Assembly: GCA_013398615.1 (NCBI GenBank)
Contig: VZSR01003282.1
Location: 5,968,901-6,032,900, forward strand
Reading direction: 5' to 3'
Length of the DNA: 64,000 nt
Origin: Brachypodius melanocephalos
Taxonomy: Eukaryota; Chordata; Aves; Passeriformes; Pycnonotidae
Shown here: positions 40,301 through 50,018 of the stretch, one piece after another
Layout of the letters: every line of letters begins with the position of its first letter
Numbering within the stretch: the first letter of the stretch is position 1
The notes under the pieces: model-generated
Told to the model about the DNA's origin: nothing
The model's database searches: none
Seen by the model: only the letters and a program-made list of their open reading frames with translations
Program-made: the position numbers and the translations under genes

Positions 40301-43265
40301 AAATCATGACAGTCACCTACTCCTGTCAGCCAGGGCTGTTGGCAGCTTTTGTCCTGATCTTTATTAGTTTGTATTCTCTTGGCTCTCTTCCATTTGCAGT
40401 CTAAAAGGCCAAAGTTCATTGAAGTATGTGGACCTCCACAAGAGTACCTATATGTGTGATCTGAGCTCCTGCTCACATCAACCACTGCTGAAAAGCACCT
40501 TGTATTGTGGCTGTTAACTGTAGTGTGATTACTGCCCCTCTAGTCCCTGCTATCAAACCCAGCAGGCCTTTTGAAATGTTGATTAGAGGCTATGTGACAC
40601 ATGCAGGGATGGAACCTTGCTGGCTGGTCGTGTAAGGACACCCTTTGGATTCTTTGAAATTAAATTCAGCTCATAAAGAAACAGATAGCTGAGCTGTAAG
40701 CTAAAAGCTACAGTTGATTTTCCCAGTTTTTGTTTTTTGGTTCTGGAGGAGAGTATCATTAATTACATCTCTCTTTCTTTCATATTGTCTCTGTTCAGAC
40801 CCATTTCTTTCATGTTTCTTGCTCCACTGATCTTTCTCCCAAATGTTCTTGGCTTAGTAAAAATTTTATCGACTCCACATGACTGCTAAACCCTGAAAGA
40901 TTAATCAGGCTGCTTTTCCCTCCATAACCTTGCATGACCTTGGAGAACTTGTGATGGGATATAATTCAACTTGCAAAGTCTTTACTCTTTAGAATTAATC
41001 AGGTGAGATGTGTAGAAAATCCCTTTGTCAGAGTCAGAGATGAGCTTCTCGAGCTGTTGGAAAACTAGAAGAGCCCCGATGCCTATTTAATATATGTTTT
41101 TTCAAATCTTCCTCAGGTTCACCCAAAACATGTGAAGGAAGCTTTCAGGCTTTTAAATAAGTCCATCATTAGAGTTGAGACTCCTGATGTCAATTTAGAC
41201 CAAGATGATGAACAGCAAATGGAGGATCAAGAGGACCAAGATGGAGTCAATGGTAAATTACTTACAGAGGACTTTTTCAAAGGGGGGAGTCCTTCCAGTC
41301 TTTACAGCTTACCTTGATTGTGCATGTGCTTCTTTTCAATTTCTCACCATTTCTCATCTAATGAGCTCTAGAAATCTGGACTCCTGTTCTTAACTCTCTT
41401 GCTTCTTTAGCTTCCTTCAGAACTCACCTGGCTGGTCAGTGTAAGGCTTTGCAGTGGCTCTGAGTATTAAAGAGCTAAAAGATGTTGCAGCTTTAAACTT
41501 GGGCATGTGTCCAAACAGGTGAGGCAGAAGCTCCAGCTGGGGTCAATGGTCTTGTGAATGGGGTCAATGGCCATTCTGAGGATGTCAGCAAGGATGCTGC
41601 ACCCAAAGCTTCTCTCAGGCTGGGCTTCTCTGAGTACCGACGGATTTCTAACCTCCTGGTGCTGCACCTCAGGAAAGCAGAGGAAGGTAAGAATTTCTTT
41701 ATTGCAAAGAAGGCAGACCCTGAGTTCAGGGAGCAATTGTTGCTGCATCTCTTGCTGTTGTACGGGAGATTTTCACTCCTGTTGAGACAGCAAACCTATC
41801 AGGTCAGGTGCAGACCTATGCTCATATGACAATACTACATCTGGTGATGCAAACAGGACTTCTTGGAGTTTATAGCTCTGTTACCTTAGTCCTTTATCAA
41901 AACTCATTAAGCTGAGGAGCATGTCAGCAGAGCAGAGCCAGAAGAGGATTTGTAGCACACAGTGGTGAAACCAAGCTAGAAAAGTCTGCAGCAGTGAAAA
42001 CTGGAGCAGGAGTTTTAATGCATGCAGGAACCATAGCCCGTCTTAAGCAAAGGGCTGGATTAGTTCTTCAGAAGCTACAGTGTTCCAGTTGCAATGGGTT
42101 ACTCCTGCAGTGAAATGCAGCAGTTGTCTCATAGCAGATACTAAAGCTACAATGCTTTTGGAAGGGTGTGGAGATGACAGTGTCTGTTCAAATGCTGAGT
42201 ACATGTAGAAGGATGACTCCTCTGGCTCTGTGTGGCAGTGGTTTTTCTTTAGCCCTTACTTAAAGGAGAGGGGTGTGAGTCCTTGTGACTGGTTTTTCTT
42301 GAAGCTGAAGGCTGATGGGATTTGGAAGCCACTCAAAAGCATAGAACTAAAAGCTTCCATTCTCAATCTAATTATCTCCAATTAAACCATGACATAACAC
42401 CCTCCTGTGCAAAATATGGTGCTTTAATGAAAAAAACTTAAGTCTGACATTTCCTAAACGTCTTAAAAAACATGTTTCTGTCTTCAGCATTGTGAATGTT
42501 AATGTCTAAATCCTTTTCTCCTATGGTTTGAGTGGTGGTTTACTGCTGCTGTGTTAATGCAAATTATTTTCTCTGCAGAAGAGGATGATGCAGCACTAAA
42601 GAGGAGTGAACTTATTAATTGGTATCTGAAGGAAATCGAATCTGAAATTGAATCTGAAGAAGAACTAATAAATAAAAAGAAGATCATAGAGAGGGTCATT
42701 CACCGACTTACACATTATGTATGTATAGAGATGTGTGGACAGTGAAAAAGGGCTTGAACTTGTATAGGGTTGTAACTTATATATTAAAAATGTATCATTT
42801 TTAATAGAGTACATTCCTGTTGGAGAAATCTGTTTTGTTCTTCCATTATATTGACTGATGCAGTATAAATGCCTTTTTTGTTTAACATCTCTTACAGTAA
42901 TTACAGAAAAAACACTGTAAATAAATTAGAGATGTGTAGAAGTTCAAAGTGCTATACTATGTCACTATAGAAGTGTGATATTTTTCTGTATTTCTATAGT
43001 ATTAGTTATACATTATATGCATTTGGATACAAAAATACAATTAACACTTGTATCGAATGGATAGTCTTAAGTCAGAGGGGTAGGAGGGCATTTTGGAGGA
43101 ACATCCAAACATCTCTGCTGTTATTTTAACACAAATCTTTGTCTGTTGCAGGACCACATTCTGATCGAGCTGTCCCAGTCAGGACTGAGAGGATCCAGAG
43201 AAGAGGAGAATTTTGATGATGATCCATACCTGGTTGTCAACCCAAACTATCTGCTGGAGGACTGA
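31335..43265 (+). CDS. MCM6: DNA replication licensing factor MCM6 (MCM2-7 helicase subunit), complete
   Basis: A nuclear AAA+ ATPase subunit of the MCM2-7 ring that unwinds DNA at replication forks within the CMG helicase. Coding exons: 31335-31447, 32298-32444, 33013-33123, 33576-33825, 34469-34634, 34717-34862, 35744-35894, 36293-36434, 36727-36868, 37011-37118, 37682-37837, 38879-39007, 39872-40033, 41117-41252, 41519-41686, 42579-42718, 43152-43265 (TGA). All phases join, giving 826 residues (human 821). Visible motifs: zinc ribbon C160, C163, C182, C187; Walker A GDPSTAKSQ from G398 (Lys404); Walker B CCIDEFDKM (Asp462, Glu463); arginine finger MSRFD (Arg531); then an acidic linker and the C-terminal winged-helix region ending NPNYLLED. 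The start ATG at 31335 gives MDLAVAAV, like the human MDLAAAA. An in-frame ATG at 31176 would add 53 residues but overlaps promoter motifs and is not preferred. Confidence 0.97.
31680..31848 (+). mobile_element. CR1 LINE 3'-end fragment in MCM6 intron 1
   Basis: Shows the CR1 3' UTR signature in order: TTGCCCAGAGAAG, CCTGGAAGTGTTCAAGGCC, AGGTTGGATG-GGCTTTGA, AGGTGTCCCTGCCCATGG, AGATGATCTTAA, CCATTCTATGATTAT. A 14-base segment, ACGAGATGATCTTA, is directly repeated near 31786-31813. It is 5'-truncated. Confidence 0.9.
37851..38245 (-). mobile_element. Old CR1 LINE fragment in MCM6 intron 11, reverse orientation
   Basis: The plus strand reads as a diverged reverse-complement CR1: ATTATAGAATAG, then GAGTATCTCCAAGGATGGGG, GTGTTCAGAAAATAATAAC, TGGGTTGCCTCTTATCC, GACCTGGCTCTTCTGGCCTC and CATCTTGGTGGCCCTCTGCA. 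Divergence is high, so the borders are approximate and the insertion is ancient. Confidence 0.75.
40034..41116 (+). promoter_or_regulatory. MCM6 intron 13, positional match of the human lactase enhancer intron
   Basis: Between MCM6 exons 13 and 14. In humans the intron of this number carries the LCT enhancer with the lactase-persistence variants (-13910 and neighbours). Here it lies 4.7-5.8 kb upstream of the LCT start codon. I see no convincing match to the human enhancer core, so a regulatory role is inferred from position only. Confidence 0.3.
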
Positions 43266-43645
43266 GGGCTGAGAATGGCATTGTAGAGCTGACTGGTTAC
43301 AAGCTGGAAAATGCATTCTTTTCTTGCAGGACTTGCTGTGTGGCTAATTCCTTAAATTCCTATCACTGTGCCAGAGTATGGTCAGTAATATGTGATTTCT
43401 CATTTCCACTGAGCATGCCTGGAAAGCTTTTAAAGACATGACACACATATATTAGTTCCACTGTTAGCTCTGGATTTCAGTGCCATCATCTGGATGCAGA
43501 GGAGAATCGTCCAACAGCTTTTTTCATCATCAAGCTATGTAGATGTTTATGTTTTAAATAAGATTAGTTTCACATTTTTATTCTTTAATAGACATTTTAT
43601 GCTATAGGTTTTTACTGTTTTTCTTATTAGCATAAGTAAAAGCTC

Positions 43646-43651
43646 ATTAAA
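43646..43651 (+). terminator. Candidate MCM6 poly(A) signal ATTAAA
   Basis: The common variant hexamer ATTAAA about 380 bases after the MCM6 stop codon. No canonical AATAAA was noticed in the near 3' flank. Another ATTAAA occurs near 44113. Confidence 0.35.
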
Positions 43652-44171
43652 TCTTTGGGGGAAGATTTGTTTTTATTCACACGTGAGATTGCTGTTTTAT
43701 ATGCCTGTAATTTGAGGCTGAAAAAAATAGTGATCTAAATGTTTAATGTCTTAGGGAAGAGCAGATTTCCTGGATGACAGATGCTCTTTTTGAAGAAGTT
43801 TTTTTAACTTCCTCTAATAGACAATGAGAAACTGATTGCTTCTCTTTCTTTTTAGATGGACTAAAGATTTACAGGCTCCTGTTGCATATGTAAAGTAGAA
43901 AATTGCAAATAGCCAAGCCCAAAGCAAGGCTTTAAGTCAGCAGGGCAGAAACCCCAGCCTTGATGAATGTCTTGACTTGTAAGTGAATTGAAAAGTGCCA
44001 CCATTTGTGAGGGATTTTTAAGAGTATATTTGTAAACCTGTTTGTAGATCTTTCTATAAGAAAACTTTGCTTGAATTTCTGGTCTCAATTTTTTACTGTA
44101 AACTATGGGATTATTAAATAATCTATTAAGAATTAAAAGTAACTGAATATTTGTCTTGTTGACTGGATACC

Positions 44172-44326
44172 AGCACCTAAGAAACATTTGTAATGCATGA
44201 AAGTTATCAAAGTTACATATTTTATTTAGAAATAGTGTCAAGTAACTATTTCTGAAGGAGGCTCAGAAGTGGAGCTGCTTTGTAAGACAGTATTCTTTTC
44301 CTGTTAGTCTCTCCCAGCTTTGGAGA
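44172..44326 (+). pseudogene. Decayed duplicate of the LCT promoter and start of exon 1
   Basis: This segment aligns with the true LCT promoter and exon-1 start (about 45755-45922) in the same orientation. Shared blocks in order: AACATTT, GTTA-ATATT, TAGTGT, TTTCTGAAG, TCAGAA-TGGA-CTGCTTTGTAAGAC, CTGTT-GT and CAGC-TTGG-G. Over the last 25 bases 19 match by eye, and the central part matches better. At the start codon position the relic has GTG instead of ATG, and the frame meets TAG after 12 codons, so it cannot encode the lactase N-terminus. Similarity stops within the signal-peptide region. It is read as a small tandem duplication about 1.6 kb upstream of LCT, or the last remnant of a larger duplicate gene. 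Use as an alternative non-coding first exon is not excluded. Confidence 0.8.
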
Positions 44327-45644
44327 GTTTCACCTTGATCTAAGTAACCATATCATAAAAATAACAGCTCTATTTAAGGAGTGGAGGGAATCATAAATAT
44401 TTGTCATCAACACTACCCCATCACTGGGCAATTACTCCAACTGCAGTAACTTCTCCACTCATTTATTTCATAAACCACATTTTGGCAAATTCCACATTTC
44501 ATTAAAAATAGCCACCCACCTGCACCCACAACACTTTGATGTTATTCCATATTGTTCCTTTACTTTCAAAATAACAATAGGAAGATGTTTGGTCTTCATT
44601 ATGTGTTTCCCTCTCCCCTCCTCTCAATCTTTGTTTGAAAATACTCTTCAGATAGGATAAGGTATTTTTTTCTGCTTCTTTCCCCAGTTCTGTAGGCTGA
44701 GAGCAGTTTTCTCAGCTCATCTGAAAAGTAAGCACCAGGTAGTGCTGTAAAGTTAATGTTCAAACTTGATTTTCGGACATCAGCATGGAGGGAACTTGTT
44801 CAGAACACTCAGCACAATGTTATAGTGAGCTCTTTGGGCCTTCCTGGGGAAAAAATCACCTGGGAGTCAAATAGGGTCCAAGTACACAAATTACAATCTC
44901 TGTATAAGGTTTCAGTAACAGCAAATGTTGAAGGATGTCTTCTGCTGTAATTTAAAGATAATATTGCTTGACAGCAATACTTGCCCAGATGATTGCAGAT
45001 ATGCTTTAGACAAAATTCTTGTTATTAAAGGAAATGAGCTCTGAGATAGACCCAGCATTTCATAGGTATGTAGAATTTTGTGTTTAGTTGGTTTAAAAAA
45101 TGTTTTCAGCTTGTCAGTTGTGCTGTATTGGAATGCAGAAGAGCTGAGTTAGCTCAGTCCTTCAGCAGTTCAGGTGGGTGACCTCGATGTGTCCACCCTG
45201 CTGGGAGAGCAGTGTTTTCAGGGCTGAAGGAGGGAGTGCTTTGGAAAGCAAAGAAATGAGACTCAAATTCCTGGATGTTACTGGGCAGGAGGAAGCACAC
45301 TGTTGCTACTGCCTGAATTCACATCGGAGTCACTTTTCCAGCTGGGTGAGGTGCCACATCTCAGATTTCCTTTATCCACCCAGGATTAGAGCACAAACGT
45401 GCCTCCTGCTGCCCTGCATGACCTGAGCCATGGTGGACTCATCCCCAGCCATGCAGATGACACTGCTTTTGCTGGGTTTTGCATCCAGAGCTATGCTGGC
45501 ATTCTTCTAAAGCTGAAAAAGGCCAAAAGGAGAGGGAAAGTTTATCTACTTATATAATCTTCCTCTGAATGGGAGGCAATATTGGCAAAGGTCAACTGAT
45601 ATTTAAACTTAGAGGGAAACATGAGCATCTCAGAAAACGTTTTC

Positions 45645-45707
45645 ACACAAGAAACCCTTTCACTCAGTTAAGGTAATTTCTTAACTGAGTGAAAGGGTTT
45701 CTTGTGT
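45645..45707. repeat. Perfect 28-bp inverted repeat with 7-base loop upstream of LCT
   Basis: The left arm 45645-45672 (starting ACACAAGAAACCC, ending CTCAGTTAAG) is the exact reverse complement of the right arm 45680-45707. They are separated by GTAATTT. The match stops at both outer ends. A partial third copy of the right-arm core (CTGAGTGAAAG) follows near 45720. The hairpin ends 157 bases before the LCT start codon. Confidence 0.95.
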
Positions 45708-45763
45708 TTATCTCTGTTTACTGAGTGAAAGTCCTGCTCTGTTATCCCAGTGTCATCTAGTTC

Positions 45764-45864
45764 AGAGAACATTTATCTATGGAACAGATAAATACTCAGT
45801 TAAATATTACTTCTACTGGTGTATAAGTAGTGTGGAATAATTGTTTCTGAAGCAAGGTTCAGAA
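45764..45864 (+). promoter_or_regulatory. LCT proximal promoter: GATA pair, HNF1-like site, TATA-like box
   Basis: Within 95 bases of the start codon: ATTTATCT and AGATAAAT form an inverted pair of GATA sites (45771-45778 and 45786-45793); GTTAAATATTACT at 45799-45811 matches 10 of 13 positions of the HNF1 consensus; TATAAG at 45822-45827 is a TATA-like box 38 bases before the ATG. The mammalian LCT promoter is known to use GATA, HNF1 and CDX2 factors for intestinal expression, so intestinal control is inferred here. Confidence 0.65.
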
Positions 45865-48800
45865 ATGGACCTGCTTTGTAAGACGGTCATCATCTTTCTG
45901 TTGGTTCCTCTCAGCCTTGGGGTAGATGGGGGATTCGCTCCGAATTTTATCTCCCTTGCTGGGCCTCTCCCCAGCGAGCTGGCAGAGAGATTGGGCCTGC
46001 AGGAGCAGGCCCTGCCCGAGGAGCAGCAGGGCCCTGCCGTGCCTGAAGCGCAGGGTGACCCATGCCAGCCATCCCTCATGGCTTCCGTGCTGCCCCGGTA
46101 CCTGCAGCAGCTCCGGGAGCTGGGGGTGACACACTACAAGCTCCTGCTGCCCTGGGGGCTCCTCCTTCCCCAGGGGAGCTCCGGGAGCGTGGACGGGGCC
46201 CGGGTGCGCTGCTACCGGCGGCTGCTGCAGGCCCTGGCTGCCGCCGGCCTCAGAGCCGCGCTGGTTCTGCACCACGGGCGAGTCCCCAGCGCCGTGGCCG
46301 CGCAGGCTGGTGGGAGGAGAGCCGCGGCTTTTTCCGAGCTTTTTGTGGAGTATGCAGAGTTCAGCTTCCGTGCTTTTGGGGACCTGGTGGATGTGTGGCT
46401 CTCCTTCAGCGACCTGCCGGAGGTCCTTCAAAGCCTGCCCTACGATGAGCCCCAGGAACGGGTCCAGGCCGTGGTTGGTGCTCATGAAGGGTTTTACAAC
46501 GCGCTCCATGAGAACATCTCATCGGCAGGTAAGGAGAGCAGGGTTTTTCAGTTTGACTCACAAATATTTTGTGACAGCATGAAATGGCAACTGCTACATG
46601 CAGTCTCTACATAGATATTTTTATGTGTCTCCTCCTGACCCACAGGGGTGGACTAAAACCTTTCTGAAATGTACCTGAAACCATGAAAAGACAAGGCACA
46701 GAAGTCTCTTATGCGATAACTGTGAGGAAGTCTGCCATGTCCTCTGTTTGACTTTCCTTGTTGCTGACATGGGTTTACAGAAATTAAATCCCAAATCTAC
46801 CTGTGTTACACAGAGCAACAGAACTTCACCTCTTCCATGATGAGTACCTGTGATTTTCCGAGCAGATGTCACCTTGGGTCTGCCTTCTTTGTCCTTCGAA
46901 TTTTTCTGTCCCAGATAGACAACCAGTAGAGCTGGATGAGTCGTTATTTCTTTTCCCAAATTTTTATTAGTTAATGAATTTTTAACTCTTCAATTTGTCA
47001 GGAATGCTTTGTTGTACAGTTCACACCATCTGATGATAGCCTTTAGAAGGTGCCCACATTCCTTCCTGCATCTCCTGTCCCTCCAAGTTCCTGCCACCTC
47101 AACATCTCAAAAACATTCAGCATTAAATGGATTAAATAAAATAAAATTGTAGAACCATCACAAAGGTGTGAAAATTAATAAAGATATTACATATAATTAT
47201 GCAGGGAATGGAAAGGCATTTTATTGACAAAGGCTCTTTGAATGGTGCCTTGGAATTTCTACCTTCTTCAGTTCACCATTGAAATCACAGAGAGTATTAT
47301 GAAATCAACTGCCTGGAGCACTGTCTGGTGTTCCACAGCTTCAACAATTTAAAACTGGTTTTAAAATAACTGCGGTAGCCTGAAATTTTTACTTGTCCTT
47401 AATATGTTACTAACAGACTGCCTCTTTCTATCTCAAGGTGGAAAGCTGTCCATTGCTTTGGAAATGGGTCTTGTCTTGGACAGTGCTTCATCAGAATTGC
47501 TTTCAGTTTCTCTCCAGGTAACACCTTAAGAAAATATTTCCAAAATTATATAAATTTCCCTTGATTTAGCTTTGGTTTCATGTATGAGATCAAATGACTT
47601 GTTGCAAGTTAAGATTTTAGCAGGTTGACCAGTTTGGTACGCTTTAATTATTTGATTAGTCTGGTAATGTGAAACTGATGATTTAAAAATTGTTTCAGTG
47701 TCCTGTCTTGGCTGGTAGGCACTGATGAAGCTATAAGGAGACAAATTTGCTCTCATAATTGGCAACGTTAGCAATATACTTGCTAAATGACAAGGTGTCT
47801 CCAAAAAGTGTACCTGTTACCATTTTCTCTGCAGTTAATGTATCACCAAGGATATTGATACGTTATCCTGATTAGCTGCTGTTTAAAATATTTGCTGATT
47901 ATGTTAAAACTCAGACTGAGCTGTGCTAAAAGTGATGTAGTTGCACAGGGATGGCACAACATGAGGAGAAGGTAATCTGTACAAAGGCAAAGACCTCCTT
48001 TCTTAAAGATCCTGTTCCCAGCTGTCCTCACCCAGAGGATGTTGATGTAGATTGTAGTGTGTAGATGACAGTGCAGGGTTTTTTTATGTATTCATAATCT
48101 TGCAAAACTTAGAAGTAGGTCAAGCGATGTTGTAGATGTGACATTGCAAGAATTTAAGCGAGGTGTGGTTTGTAGAGAGAGCAAAGAAGTTTGTGATGAG
48201 CTGACTAAACTAAAAGAGAACCTTGGACTGAAAAACAAACTGAAAGGTTATCAGTTTTCTTCCAACTTCATCAGCTGTTTTAACAGGAGAATGCAATCTC
48301 TTCCCTTGAGGCTGATGATATCTAATGGGATAACACTTGTGTTATGGAATGATTAAAGATTTCAGAAGTGGACTTTCAGCCAAGGGTTATTGATAAGGCC
48401 TACTTAAACTACATAGTTATAAAGATTCCTCTGATAAATCACAAATAGAAATCAAGAAATTACCTGTAAATCATTAATATTAAATTCATAAAATAGAATT
48501 TAATTGAGTTGTTTAAATTGTACCTTGTTTAGAAGGAGAAATGCAAAACACATCTTCCCACACAGTTTGTGTTCTCTGTGTTGTTCAGGACTCTCATACC
48601 GCTGTGTGGCTTCTAACTCCAGCAATATGTCTTTATCAAACCTTACACAATTTTATGTATTTTTAATGTAATACTTAAAAAACCCTGTTTTTCTGCAGCA
48701 TGATTATTTTCCTTTTGTTATTTCCAGGATTCAGTAGACTTTGTGTCTCTTAACCTTCAGTACCATTATGGAAATGAAACAGATTTCTACAACAAATTGA

Positions 48801-50018
48801 GTGAATTCCAGGTAACGTTATGCACAGGGTTAAAATGATAGCAGCAATAAACAGATCATAAATAGGAGCAGAATTTCACGTGCTGTGATGCATATCTAAA
48901 CAGTTCTGATTTTCTGTGAAAGCTCAGGCAGCAGCTACACTAGGAAGCAGCTGCAAAGTGCTCGTTTCTCTGTCGTTATTCTGACTTAAAAACTGTTGTT
49001 GGAAAATGCTGGAAAGGATCATCTTGGTCAGTGCTTATTATTGATGCATTAACAACTGGAATGGCAGAATTCTTTCATCTGGGACTAAAAACCTTCTCTC
49101 TCACATGATAAGTGTTTGATAAGCTGTTAGGCCAATACCTAAATACTGAAAGATATTAAACTCTAGCATGAGCTCTACAACAATGCTACCAAACTTCACA
49201 TTCCTCATCAGCAGAGGCAGTGCTAGAAATGTTACTGAGGGTGAGTTCATGAAAGGATGAGATCTCCTGGCACCACGACCATCAGTGATGCTGTGGGCTG
49301 ATACCTATTATAACCTATATTAAACCTCTGGTATTGAACTGCATTCTTAAAATTCATAAGCAAAGAGTCATCCAGCATTTGGGTAGCAGGATAAGGAGCT
49401 GCGCATGTGAAATGCAAAAAATGCCAAGAACATGGTTTTACTAGCTGGCTGATGCTTCTTTTCATACTACTCCCTGATTTCTGGTTTGCAGAGTGTCTGG
49501 AAGGACAAAGACATCTTGGTTTTTAGTCTAAAGGTCCTTGATTGTGCTTCTCTGGAAGAATATCCTTGCATGCCTGTAGCTGCCGTTGTCACAGGTGAGT
49601 GATGTTTGAAGGAGAGTTTTTTAGTTAAGATCTGCATGGTAACTTATAGAGGAAATTCAACATCATCTAGTCTGGGCTGCTGCTATTAGATGAAATAACT
49701 TCACAGTTTTTTATAGTATTTTTGGAAAATTAAGGATGGATGGTGAATGTTGAGGGAGGGGAAGCAGGAAAGCTCTCCCAAATCTTTTCATCCTTTTAAT
49801 TGACCTCAAATTATGGAAGGGGAGGTTGAGGTTGAATATTAGGAAAAATTTCTTTCAAGATATAATTGTTTGTTACAAGCAGTGTCATGCAGTCCATAGC
49901 ATCTAAGACTGCATCCATCACTTACCATTTGTTTGCTTTCAGCTGTGAATAAAGAAGGAGCACATATGATTGGGTGTGACGTTAATGACTTCTTGGACTA
50001 CTTATCTCACGTTTTAAG
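45865..50018 (+). other. LCT repeat I (exons 1-5), non-catalytic pro-region
   Basis: Covers residues 1 to about 336. The fold is recognisable (ITHYK-like VTHYKLLLPWG, then RCYRRLLQAL, then FGDLVDVWLSFSDLPEVL), but the NEP position reads SDLPE and no ENG motif is present. It is therefore a shortened, inactive repeat, known in mammals as part of the intramolecular chaperone pro-region. Exon 1 is strikingly GC-rich next to AT-rich flanks. Confidence 0.8.

Larger units (their letters stand above)
43266..45644. other. MCM6-LCT intergenic region
   Basis: Holds the MCM6 3' UTR, then AT-rich sequence without recognisable genes. The exceptions are the LCT promoter/exon-1 relic at about 44172-44326 (listed separately) and the hairpin and promoter that follow from 45645. 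A 126-codon minus-strand frame at 43861-44241 overlaps the relic and looks accidental. Confidence 0.6.

Noticed and set aside
43861..44241. 126-codon minus-strand frame between MCM6 and LCT
   Set aside because: AT-driven lysine/leucine-rich translation running antisense into the LCT relic; no recognised motif.
45841..45864. Extending LCT eight codons upstream to TTG at 45841
   Set aside because: TTG is not expected as a start here; the ATG at 45865 begins a good signal peptide and lies in the right place relative to the promoter.
45859..46509. 216-codon minus-strand frame opposite LCT exon 1
   Set aside because: Shadow of the GC-rich coding exon on the other strand; LCT on the plus strand has signal peptide, splice phase and homology.
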